A stretch of DNA of 22,705 nucleotides from contig JALHDH010000048.1 in NCBI GenBank assembly GCA_022839105.1, positions 1 to 22,705 on the forward strand. Reading direction: 5' to 3'. Below, piece by piece: positions 5,615-16,663 of this stretch. Source of the stretch: a bacterium. Its GTDB lineage: Bacteria > Vulcanimicrobiota > Xenobia > Xenobiales > Xenobiaceae. The notes below the pieces were generated by a model that had not been told where the DNA came from, did not search any database, and saw only the letters and a program-made list of their open reading frames with translations. Position numbers and translations under genes: made by a program. Positions within the stretch are counted from its first letter, which is position 1, and each line of letters starts with the position of its first letter.

Positions 5615-8277
5615 CAGGACTCCTCTCCGTGCAGGTGGACTCCGGCTCCCCTGTCGGCGGCGATTCGGGCCCGTTCGATCAGATCGGGGCCCTCGACGGG
5701 ATCCTCCGGGCTGGAGGCGGCCACCCCGATGGCAGGAACCGCAGGCTGTCCCGCCACCTGCAGGTTCCTCACGGTCATGGCCACCTGGTCCGCCTGACTG
5801 GCGGCGGTATCCAACGAAGTCCCCGTCAGCAGCAGCACATAGTCCTCGGCTCCCATCAGGCCCGGCACGTCGACCTCGTCGCGCAGGAAGGTGTGCAGAA
5901 GGGAGGTCAGGTTCCGGCGCAGCTTGAGATACTCCTCGTTCCCCTGCGAGCGGAGTTCGTCCAGGTTGGCCAGCCGGAGATAGAGGATGCAACTGGTCTG
6001 CCCGCCCTCCAGGCCGGACTGGACTTCAAAGTCGGCCAGATCCTCGAAGGTGGACTGCAGGCAGAACTGCGTCTCGGGATCGATCCCAAGATCGGCCAGC
6101 TCCGAGAGTTCCGACTCCGCCGCCGGAGCCGCCTGTTCGGCCGGCGCCCCTGGGGGCGGGATCGGAGCGCTGGGGATGGGAATCGGCCGGACCGGCGGAG
6201 GGGAGGGACGCTCCTGCTTCAAGGTCCCGCCCAGGGTCAGCCGCCCTGAGCTGCCCGAAGTCCTGGAAGCGGGCCACCTGGGCCTGGTCGGGGTCGGCGG
6301 ATCGGTCTCGTCTCCCGGGGCCTGGGCCGGTCCCCCGACCGTGGCGCTCACCCCACCCTCCGGCGCGGGAGGCTCGGGCCGACGGGCCGTCGTGAAGGGT
6401 TGGAAGGGAGCCGGCCCGGAAGGGGGCGCAACCTGGGCTGGAGGCGTCTCTCCGGTCAGGGCGCGCCGTCCGGCCACCCGGATGCCCGCCTCCAGCTCCT
6501 CGTCGGGATCGAAGGCCCCACCGCGCTCGGCCTCCAGGACCCGGTTCCCCTCCAGGTAGACCGCGTCGCGGAAGGCCCGCATGGTGACCCGGCGCAGGGC
6601 ATTGCAGTCGTCGGCGTGGTCGGGGAAGACTCCGAAGGCCACACAGCCCGTGGGTCGAGGCAGGTTCCGCGAGATCTTCAGCCCGTCGATGGCCGCCTTG
6701 AGATGCTGGGCCAGGGAGGGAGCCTCGCGCAATCCGCGTTCCAGGGCCACCAGGGCAAAGACGCCGCCATCCAGGCGGAAGAGGACGGTCCTGGCCTCCT
6801 CGCGCAGGCGATCGAAGATCGCATCGAGCATCTGTTCGAGGATCTCGCCGGCCAGGTTGTCCCCGTACTTCTCCTGGATCCCGTCGAAGGCATCCATGCG
6901 CATGATCAGCAGCGACAAGGGGAGCCGGGTGGCCCGGCTGGACTGGACCGCCTCGGCCAGGTACACGTCGAAGTAGGCCCGGTTGTGCACGCCGGTCTCG
7001 ACGTCATAGATCTTCAGGTGTTCCTTGCGCAGCTCATCCAGGGCCTGGGCGGCCTGCTCGGCCACCCCCTGGACCCGGCTGGAGCTCTTCTCGAAGCGGC
7101 TGCGCAGATCGCGACCGCCCGCCGAGCGGCTCCGCCCCAGGAGCAACAGGCCCCGGAACTCGTTCTTCCAGACCAGGGGGACCCCGACGTTGATCTCGAC
7201 GGCCTCGAGATCCTTCACCAGATCGGGGAAGGCATCCAGGAAGCGCCTCTCCTGGGATTCGAGCTTGTAGAGGAAGGGGACCGGGCCGTGGGCCTTGAGC
7301 CAACGGGCCAGGTCCGCCCGATCCAGCTCGCGCCGCGCCAGGGGGCCCGGGTTCTTCATCAGCTCCGAGGCCGCCAGCTCCAGACGCCGGTTGTCCAGGC
7401 TCACCACCCAGCACAAGGCCCGGGGCAGGCCGGTCAGGGCCGCCACATGGGTCAGGGCGAAGCGGCAGATCGACTCGTTGGAACTGGGATCCAACCGCGA
7501 AGGCGGCGCCTTGATCTCGACCCAGCGGGTGATCTTCCAGGTGATGAAGCCCGCCACGATCAAGACCAGAGGGATGCCGTAGAGCAACCCCAGGTTGATC
7601 CAGGCCTCCCTGGCCTCCTTGTCGGCCTGGTCGAGCAGGGTCTGGGCCTCCTCATGAAGCTCCTTCAGAGGCTCGGGGATCAAGGGGATCAGGTTCTCCA
7701 GGTTGCTCCGGACCGCCCGATAGTCCTTGCGATCCATGTCGATCCGGGCCTGGAGCAGGGCGAACTTGAAGGTCCCGGGTTCCAGCTTCTCGGCCAGTCC
7801 CAGTTGGGTCTCCGCGGTTTCGAGATCGCCTTGCAGAAGAGCGATCTCGGCCAACTGATAGCGGGAATTGGAGTCCTTCGGGCGCAGCTCCGCCACGCGC
7901 TTCCAGGCAGCCGCAGCCCCTGCCAGGTCTCCCTTGGCGAAGAGGACCTCAGCCAGGCCCTGATGATAGCCGGGAGTCTGGGGGGAACGCTCGATGGCCT
8001 TGCGCCAGGCATTGGCGGCTCCGTCCAGGTTGGGGATCCCCATGTAGAACCGGGCCATGGCGGCATGGGGGACATCCCAATCCGGAGCCGCGTCCACGGC
8101 GCGCTGCATCGCGGAGGTCGCCTCTGCGATGCGGTTCTTCTGCACGAGCGCCTGAGCATGCTGAATGTGCTTCCTGGCCTGTTCCTGGTTGGCCTCGGCG
8201 GGAAGCGCCAGGACCAGGCTCAGCAGCAGGATTCCCAGGAAGGATCTCAACACAATCGCTCGATTTCTCAAAGCCAT
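5614..8277 (-). CDS. TPR membrane protein with GAF-like and two degenerate GGDEF-like domains
   Basis: This encodes 887 residues. Signal peptide 1-29 (FLGILLLSLVLALPAEA) is followed by about four TPR repeats (32-225), a transmembrane helix at about 228-250 (NLGLLYGIPLVLIVAGFITW), and a GAF-like region (about 265-400). A GGDEF-fold domain follows at about 420-590: YDVETGVHNRAYFD matches the usual D.LTGL.NRR.f, and RMDAFDGIQEKYGDNLAG matches D.D.FK.iND.yGH..GD. The active-site loop is LDGGVF instead of GGDEF. A proline-rich linker (600-725) leads to a second, shorter GGDEF-like domain (735-880) with GAEDYVLLL at the signature position. Both lack catalytic residues, so c-di-GMP synthesis is unlikely; ligand sensing or scaffolding is inferred. 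The TPRs would face the periplasm. The start is ATG 8277 with a close AAAAAGG. It is coupled to the pilin-domain gene downstream. Confidence 0.85.
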   Translation of the reverse strand: MALRNRAIVLRSFLGILLLSLVLALPAEANQEQARKHIQHAQALVQKNRIAEATSAMQRAVDAAPDWDVPHAAMARFYMGIPNLDGAANAWRKAIERSPQTPGYHQGLAEVLFAKGDLAGAAAAWKRVAELRPKDSNSRYQLAEIALLQGDLETAETQLGLAEKLEPGTFKFALLQARIDMDRKDYRAVRSNLENLIPLIPEPLKELHEEAQTLLDQADKEAREAWINLGLLYGIPLVLIVAGFITWKITRWVEIKAPPSRLDPSSNESICRFALTHVAALTGLPRALCWVVSLDNRRLELAASELMKNPGPLARRELDRADLARWLKAHGPVPFLYKLESQERRFLDAFPDLVKDLEAVEINVGVPLVWKNEFRGLLLLGRSRSAGGRDLRSRFEKSSSRVQGVAEQAAQALDELRKEHLKIYDVETGVHNRAYFDVYLAEAVQSSRATRLPLSLLIMRMDAFDGIQEKYGDNLAGEILEQMLDAIFDRLREEARTVLFRLDGGVFALVALERGLREAPSLAQHLKAAIDGLKISRNLPRPTGCVAFGVFPDHADDCNALRRVTMRAFRDAVYLEGNRVLEAERGGAFDPDEELEAGIRVAGRRALTGETPPAQVAPPSGPAPFQPFTTARRPEPPAPEGGVSATVGGPAQAPGDETDPPTPTRPRWPASRTSGSSGRLTLGGTLKQERPSPPPVRPIPIPSAPIPPPGAPAEQAAPAAESELSELADLGIDPETQFCLQSTFEDLADFEVQSGLEGGQTSCILYLRLANLDELRSQGNEEYLKLRRNLTSLLHTFLRDEVDVPGLMGAEDYVLLLTGTSLDTAASQADQVAMTVRNLQVAGQPAVPAIGVAASSPEDPVEGPDLIERARIAADRGAGVHLHGEES

Positions 8278-8434
8278 CCTTTTTCAGAAGGCGTCTCGCT
8301 TTGTGGCCAAACGGGGGCGCTCCACCACACCTTCTCCAGCGAACGCAGGACTTCCAGCGAGACCTCTCGGAATCCTTCGCATCGCGGATCAGGCATGAAG
8401 AATCGGGCCCGCGAGTCGAAGCGGGAGGTGCTTT

Positions 8435-8908
8435 TTGGAAGAGGAACTGCTGGTCAGCGCCGCCGTGCTGTTCCTGGAGGATGGGCGGGTCCTGCTGGCC
8501 CGTCGGGCTCCGGATCGCAACCAGGGCGGCCTTTGGGAGTTTCCGGGGGGCAAGATCGAAGCCGGGGAGACCCCCGAGGAGTCGCTGGTCCGAGAACTGC
8601 GCGAGGAGTTGAGCCTGGAGATCGAGGTGAGGGAGCCCCTGGCCCAGGTCAGCGGGCGCATCCCCTCCGGCCGACCGCTCCGGCTCCTGGCCTTCCGGGT
8701 CGAGGCGCGCCATCCCAGGCCGGACTGGGCCGACCAGGGGCTGGAGCTGGATCCGATGGAGACCCGGCGGCGGGGCTTTCCCGACCACGACGCCATCGCC
8801 TGGCCTGAACCCGAGCAGATCTCGTCGTATCCGATGCCCGGCGTGGACCTGGAGCTGCTCCGGCGGCTCGGGCTCGTCCCTACCCGGAGTCGAGCCGAAC
8901 TAGTCTGA
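8435..8908 (+). CDS. MutT-type Nudix hydrolase
   Basis: This encodes 157 residues from TTG 8435, with GGAGG at 8424-8428 and a 6-base gap. No ATG lies in a useful position. The Nudix box is nearly complete: G39 x5 E45 x7 R53-E54-L-x-E57-E58, in FPGGKIEAGET followed by SLVRELREEL, with Ser60 in place of the usual Gly. LLARRAPDRNQGGLWEFPGG before it is typical of MutT/NudG proteins that clean oxidised dGTP or dCTP from the nucleotide pool. A loop rich in charged residues (about 95-118) is longer than in E. coli MutT. The gene converges on the helicase gene and overlaps its 3' end by 9 bases. The substrate cannot be told from sequence. Confidence 0.88.
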   Translation: MEEELLVSAAVLFLEDGRVLLARRAPDRNQGGLWEFPGGKIEAGETPEESLVRELREELSLEIEVREPLAQVSGRIPSGRPLRLLAFRVEARHPRPDWADQGLELDPMETRRRGFPDHDAIAWPEPEQISSYPMPGVDLELLRRLGLVPTRSRAELV

Positions 8909-11242
8909 CCAGACCAGGGCCTCGTGCACCTCGTCGCGATCCATCAGGGCCGCCGCCTCGTGGCAGAGGGCCGCGATGCGCTCGGGCATGTGGGGGGCGA
9001 AGGCGAACTGGCGGCACAGGTCCAGGGCTCGGCGCAGGCCGCGGACCATGTCGCCCTCCTCGACGCCCAGATAGGCCTTCACATGGGGCCAGTCCGCCCC
9101 CCGGGCCCAGAACTCGGTCAGGCCGGCGAAGACCGGATTGACCCAGACCGGAACGTCCACGCCATAGCGTTCCTGGAGGCGCTGCACCTCGCGGGAGACC
9201 CCGACGATCTCGACAAGCGCCTCCTCGGCGCGCCGGGACATCCGCATTCCCACGTCGGGGACTGCCCGGGTGTCACCGGCCACCAGGGCGGACATCAACC
9301 CGGCCACCTCCACCGGTTCGAGGGTCTCGAGGACCCCTGAGAGGGCCACCTCGCTCAACAACAGGATGTTGGTGGCGCGCAAGGAGGCCGCCATCCGGCC
9401 TTCCCAGGTGGGCTCGTGGCCCTCCAGGTAGCCGGCGGCCCGAAGGACCCGCTCCAGGTCCTGGAACTGCTTCCAGTAGGGAGTCGAAGCCCGCTTCATG
9501 GCCCGCTCGATCTCCTCGCGGCGGCGGTCCAGGCTCCTCCAGGCCTGGACCCGACGCGAGCACTCGCCCTGCACCGGGCATCCCTGGCAGGGCATGGCGC
9601 CGGCCGACTCCAGCGCCTGGGCCCTTCGGGCCTTCAACTCCTCGAGGGCCTCCAGGGCGAGCGAATCCTTGCGACCCTTCAGGCCGGCTGCCATGGCCTT
9701 GGTCTGTCGAGCCAGGCTCCGAGCCTTCTCACGAAGCTTCTTCCAGGCCGGAAGATCCCCGATGGGGCCCGGGCACAAGGCGCGGGAGAGTTCCTGGAGC
9801 TGCCGCTGCAGCCCGGCGGCTTCCTCGAAGAGGGGGCCTTTCTCGCGATCGGCCACGAACTGACCGAACGAGCGCTCCACCAGGCGCCGGGACTCCTCAA
9901 GGGAGTGGCGCTGCAACAGGTTCAGGACCATCCCGTAGCTGGGCGTGAAGCGGCTGATCAGGGGGTCTGCGGTGGCCACCGCCAGGCGGGCGGCGTCTTC
10001 GACCGGCTCGAGGGGATGGTGCACCACCACCACGTGCCCGACGACATCCATCCCGCGCCGACCGGCCCTGCCGGACATCTGCAGGAACTCGCTGGCCGTC
10101 AGCATGCGATGCCCCTCGTCGCTGTACTTGCTGATGGCGCTGATCACGGTGGTGCGGGCGGGCATGTTGATCCCCGCGGCCAGGGTCTCGGTGGCGTAGA
10201 CCACCTGGATCAGGCCTTGTTGGAAGAGGTTCTCGACCAGGGCCTTCCATGCCGGGAGCAGACCCGCGTGATGGGCTGCCACCCCGTTGCGCAGGTGTTC
10301 GAGCTGGGGCTGGTCGGCCAGGGACGGAGTCTCGCCCAGAGCCTGGTCGATCGCCTCCTGCAGGGCTTGACGGTGTTCCGGGGTGAGGTGGACCGCCTGG
10401 TCGGAACGGCGGGCCGCCTCGTCGCACTTCTTCCGCGAGAAGAGGAAGTAGATGGCGGGAAGCATCCCCTCGCGATCCAGGACCGAGACGACCTTCTCGG
10501 GGTATTCCTGACGGGGACGCGGGGCCCGGGAGCCCCGCTGCCCCCGACGGAAGGCCTGGGGATCCGGGCGGGCCTGGGCCGCCAGACGGGGATTCAGGCG
10601 GCCGTTTCCCATGACCAGGCGATGCAGGCCCCCGTCGTGGTGGTAGTGGTGGCGCAACGGGACCGGGCGGAAATCCGAAAGCACCAGGTCCGTGGGGCCA
10701 TGCGTGGCCTCGATCCAGTCCCGCAGATCGGCGGCGTTGGCCACGGTGGCCGAGAGGGCCACCAGTTGCACGGGAGGAGGCGAATAGATCACCGACTCCT
10801 CCCAGACCGTGCCCCTCTCGGGATCGTTCATGTAGTGACACTCATCGAGGATCACCGACTCGACGTGAGCCAGATTGGACTGGACATCCCCCAGGACCGT
10901 GCCATAGAGCATGTTCCGGTAGACCTCGGTGGTCATCACCACGATCGGGGCGTGGCGCTGGATCGAGGTGTCGCCGGTCAGAAGGCCGACGTTCTCCTCC
11001 CCGTACTCCCGGCGCAGATCTCCGAACTTCTGGTTGGAGAGGGCCTTCAGGGGAGTGGTATAGAAGCATCTCCGCCCTCGGGCCAGGGCCCTCTTGACGG
11101 CGTACTCCGCCACCACGGTCTTGCCCGCCCCGGTGGGAGCGCACACGATGACGCTCCTGCCCTCCCGGATCGAATGGATGGCCTCCTTCTGGAAGTCGTC
11201 CAGGGGGAAGGGAAAAAGAGAATCGGGATCCCTGTCGATCAT
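8900..11242 (-). CDS. Ski2/HelY-like DExH-box RNA helicase
   Basis: This encodes 780 residues from ATG 11242, preceded by GAGG/GGAG and lying 34 bases after metH. Superfamily 2 motifs are all present: I APTGAGKT (35-42), Ia TTPLKALSNQK, II DECHY (133-137), III SAT (164-166), V ATETLAAGINMPAR (350-363) and VI QMSGRAGRRGMD (388-399). DECH and the Ser-Gly-Arg-Ala-Gly-Arg-Arg-Gly form point to the Ski2/Mtr4/HelY group of RNA helicases. The C-terminal 200 residues look like the DSHCT-type helical domain. Cys490 and a CxxCx5C cluster at 552-561 (CQGCPVQGEC) sit between; actinobacterial HelY has CHGCP at a similar place. The likely role is RNA unwinding in decay or ribosome maturation. The next ATG upstream in frame would overlap metH and is not needed. 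Confidence 0.92.
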   Translation of the reverse strand: MIDRDPDSLFPFPLDDFQKEAIHSIREGRSVIVCAPTGAGKTVVAEYAVKRALARGRRCFYTTPLKALSNQKFGDLRREYGEENVGLLTGDTSIQRHAPIVVMTTEVYRNMLYGTVLGDVQSNLAHVESVILDECHYMNDPERGTVWEESVIYSPPPVQLVALSATVANAADLRDWIEATHGPTDLVLSDFRPVPLRHHYHHDGGLHRLVMGNGRLNPRLAAQARPDPQAFRRGQRGSRAPRPRQEYPEKVVSVLDREGMLPAIYFLFSRKKCDEAARRSDQAVHLTPEHRQALQEAIDQALGETPSLADQPQLEHLRNGVAAHHAGLLPAWKALVENLFQQGLIQVVYATETLAAGINMPARTTVISAISKYSDEGHRMLTASEFLQMSGRAGRRGMDVVGHVVVVHHPLEPVEDAARLAVATADPLISRFTPSYGMVLNLLQRHSLEESRRLVERSFGQFVADREKGPLFEEAAGLQRQLQELSRALCPGPIGDLPAWKKLREKARSLARQTKAMAAGLKGRKDSLALEALEELKARRAQALESAGAMPCQGCPVQGECSRRVQAWRSLDRRREEIERAMKRASTPYWKQFQDLERVLRAAGYLEGHEPTWEGRMAASLRATNILLLSEVALSGVLETLEPVEVAGLMSALVAGDTRAVPDVGMRMSRRAEEALVEIVGVSREVQRLQERYGVDVPVWVNPVFAGLTEFWARGADWPHVKAYLGVEEGDMVRGLRRALDLCRQFAFAPHMPERIAALCHEAAALMDRDEVHEALVWSD

Positions 11243-11276
11243 GAACGGCTCCGCCTCGGATTCCCGGCCGGGAGGC

Positions 11277-14990
<3,714 letters not shown>

Positions 14991-14999
14991 GGGCTTCAT

Positions 15000-15240
15000 T
15001 CCTGTTTTGAAATTGCACGAAGCGACCAGGACTTCGGTTCCTTTCGGACCGAGCACCCTGGTCGCCCCGGTTCACCCACCCCGGGTCGGCGGAAGCAGGG
15101 TTCGCACCCTTCGCCGGTGGACCTCCTGACGGGAGGAAAACCATTTTCCGGTTCCTGGACTCCCCCGCGGGTGCGCCCCCGCCTTCGGTAGGACTCCCGG
15201 GAGCCATCCCGAAAGCGGGGGCGCACCCGGGACGCCCTGG
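15000..15240 (-). promoter_or_regulatory. Structured 5' leader of metH, candidate cis-regulatory RNA
   Basis: Read on the minus strand, the leader holds in order: a 21-bp hairpin (15229-15168); two small mutually exclusive hairpins, GGAAAA/TTTTCC (15149-15135) and CCTCC/GGAGG (15136-15122), which share two bases; a hairpin at 15116-15087 ending in AGGGT-GCGA-ACCCT; and a two-part hairpin at 15065-15022 with outer stem GCGACCAGG/CCTGGTCGC and inner stem capped by GAAA. The two GNRA loops (GCGA, GAAA) exist only on this strand, and the single imperfect pair of the long stem is a G-U wobble only on this strand. The AGGA ribosome site at 15003-15000 is outside these stems. I could not fit SAM-I, cobalamin or THF riboswitch consensus. 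Regulation of metH by this RNA is inferred. Confidence 0.5.
15168..15229. repeat. 21-bp inverted repeat with palindromic loop
   Basis: Arms 15168-15188 and 15209-15229 match at 20 of 21 positions (core GGTGCGCCCCCGC / GCGGGGGCGCACC). The 20-base spacer contains the perfect palindrome CTCCCGGGAG (15193-15202). The one mismatch, C15183 against A15214, is C-A in a plus-strand RNA and G-U in a minus-strand RNA. Confidence 0.9.
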
Positions 15241-15281
15241 CGGCGCCCGCCGGTGCCCCTGAACGCTGGCGCTGGTCCCCT

Positions 15282-15286
15282 GGAGG
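15282..15286 (+). promoter_or_regulatory. Shine-Dalgarno site for the MFS gene
   Basis: GGAGG sits 9 bases before the ATT at 15296, the codon I propose as the MFS start. It overlaps the in-frame stop TAG at 15287-15289 that closes the frame upstream. Confidence 0.45.
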
Positions 15287-15295
15287 TAGCCCGAG

Positions 15296-16663
15296 ATTCC
15301 CGGTCCCCGCGGATACACCTGGTCCTTCTGGCGTGCATGCCTGGTCAACGTCCTGTGCTGCAGCGGGGCGGCGGCCTTCCTCCTTTTTCCGAAGTATCTG
15401 GCCCGCCAGGGGATGCCCGAAGACGGAATCGGCCTGGTGGAGGCCGGCTTCTGGCTGGCCTCGATGGCCGTCCAGCCCTGGCTGGGTCGCCGGCTCGACG
15501 TCCTGGGAAGGCGTCGCTTCTTCATCGCCGGCTCCTTCCTGATGGCGGCGGTGGCCTTCGCCTACCTCGTGGTACCGGTCCACCTGGCCACGATGGTGCC
15601 GCTGCGGGCCGTGCAGGGCCTGGCCGTGGCCACCTACCTGACGGCCCTGACCGCCTGGGTGGCAGACCAGGCTCCGCCGGGTCGACTGGCCGAGTTCCTG
15701 GGCATCTTCGGGGTGACCGGGCTCCTGGGGGCCACCCTGGGCCCCCTCTCCGCCGAGAAGCTCTTCAAGCACGTGGGGGAACCCGGCCTCTTCATCGGCA
15801 GCGGCGCAGTCTGCCTGGTCGGGGCCCTGTGGTCTCCCTCCCTGAAGGATCGCCTGCCCAGGCATGCCCCGAGCGGACCGGTTCCGGGCTACTGGAAGCT
15901 GGCGGGCGCGCGCAGCATGCGGGGCACCCTGCTGGGCTCGGTGGCCTTCGGGATCGCCACAGGCAGCGTGGTCTCCTTCGTGGCCCCCTTCCTGGACGCG
16001 CGTCGTCTGGAAGGGGTGGGCATCCTCCTGGCCGTCTATGCCCTGGCTTCAGGAGCCACCAGGATCTACGCCGCCACCCTGGCCGATCGGCTGGGGCCCT
16101 CCAGGGTGGTGGGCCCCTCGCTGCTCCTTCAGGCCGGCGCGATGCTGACCATCAGCTTCCTGGCTCCCGAAGGCTGGCGAGCCATGCCGATGCTGCTTCT
16201 GGCGGCCTTCCTGGGGGGGACCGGGCACGGCATGGTCTACCCGGCCCTCTCGGCCCTGGCCGTGCTCCGGCTGGGGAGCCGCTTCGCCGGAACCGGGATG
16301 AGCATGGTGGCCGCCTCGGCCGACCTGGGCAGCAGCCTGGGGGCCTTCATGGCCGGCTATCTGGTCCTCTTCCTGGGCTATCCGACCATGTTCATCGCCA
16401 TGGGCGCCGTGGTGGCCCTGGCCGGCCTGGTCTTCCGCTTCGTCGAAGAGCGCCCGCTCCCCGAGCCCCCCGGGGACCGGGGACTCTCTCCGGCAGGCCG
16501 GGGGCCTGATTCGACCGGGTTGAGGCTGGAGGTCCTACCCCCCCCAGACCAGCATCGCCAGGTCGCGGACCGCCTCGGCGGCCAGGCGGGCGCTCTGACC
16601 GTCGGGGTCGCGGCCGGGCAGGAGTCCGCGCACCTCGAAGGAGGCCAGGCCGCTGGCTCGTAG
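15296..16663 (+). CDS. MFS transporter, probable rare ATT start
   Basis: This encodes up to 455 residues. Frame 2 is open from the stop at 15287 to TAG 16661-16663. The first transmembrane helix (LVNVLCCSGAAAFLLFPKYL) lies upstream of the first ATG (15413), so that ATG cannot be the start. Between stop and helix there is no ATG, GTG or TTG; ATT 15296, 9 bases after GGAGG, and CTG 15341 are the options. The MFS signature between helices 2 and 3 is present (GRRLDVLGRRRF). About 12 helices follow, ending near residue 390 (MFIAMGAVVALAGLVFRF). The export of drugs or small metabolites is typical of the family, but the substrate is unknown. The last 65 residues are charged, non-membrane and antisense to the next gene, so they may come from a frameshift or read-through. 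Confidence 0.82.
   Translation: MPGPRGYTWSFWRACLVNVLCCSGAAAFLLFPKYLARQGMPEDGIGLVEAGFWLASMAVQPWLGRRLDVLGRRRFFIAGSFLMAAVAFAYLVVPVHLATMVPLRAVQGLAVATYLTALTAWVADQAPPGRLAEFLGIFGVTGLLGATLGPLSAEKLFKHVGEPGLFIGSGAVCLVGALWSPSLKDRLPRHAPSGPVPGYWKLAGARSMRGTLLGSVAFGIATGSVVSFVAPFLDARRLEGVGILLAVYALASGATRIYAATLADRLGPSRVVGPSLLLQAGAMLTISFLAPEGWRAMPMLLLAAFLGGTGHGMVYPALSALAVLRLGSRFAGTGMSMVAASADLGSSLGAFMAGYLVLFLGYPTMFIAMGAVVALAGLVFRFVEERPLPEPPGDRGLSPAGRGPDSTGLRLEVLPPPDQHRQVADRLGGQAGALTVGVAAGQESAHLEGGQAAGS

Larger units (their letters stand above)
14991..15295. other. Divergent intergenic region between metH and the MFS gene
   Basis: These 305 bases have no convincing gene. They contain at least five inverted repeats, listed separately or within the leader entry, and near the right edge the ribosome site for the MFS gene (15282-15286). 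No good -35/-10 pair is visible on either strand, perhaps because of the GC content. Frames open across it (for instance plus-strand up to 15191) are antisense continuations of metH shadows. Confidence 0.6.

Noticed and set aside
6400..8808. Plus-strand open frame of 802 codons
   Set aside because: It is antisense to the TPR/GGDEF-like gene, which has a signal peptide, membrane helix and recognisable domains; the antisense translation has none.
15093..15111. S-box-like string GAAGGGTGCGAACCCTGC on the metH strand
   Set aside because: It looks like part of the SAM-I core, but it folds into its own GCGA-capped hairpin and the GGCAACC element is absent.
15114..15130. B12-box-like string GUCAGGAGGUCCACCGG on the metH strand
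   Set aside because: It resembles the cobalamin riboswitch 3' box, but CCTCC/GGAGG pairs locally and I could not find the conserved upstream core at a credible position. It is left as a question for cmscan.
15413..15415. ATG 15413 as the MFS start
   Set aside because: It would delete the first transmembrane helix and has no ribosome site.
15253..16509. Plus-strand frame 1 reading from GTG 15253
   Set aside because: The translation is Gly/Arg/Pro-rich without membrane helices; the MFS helices are in frame 2.
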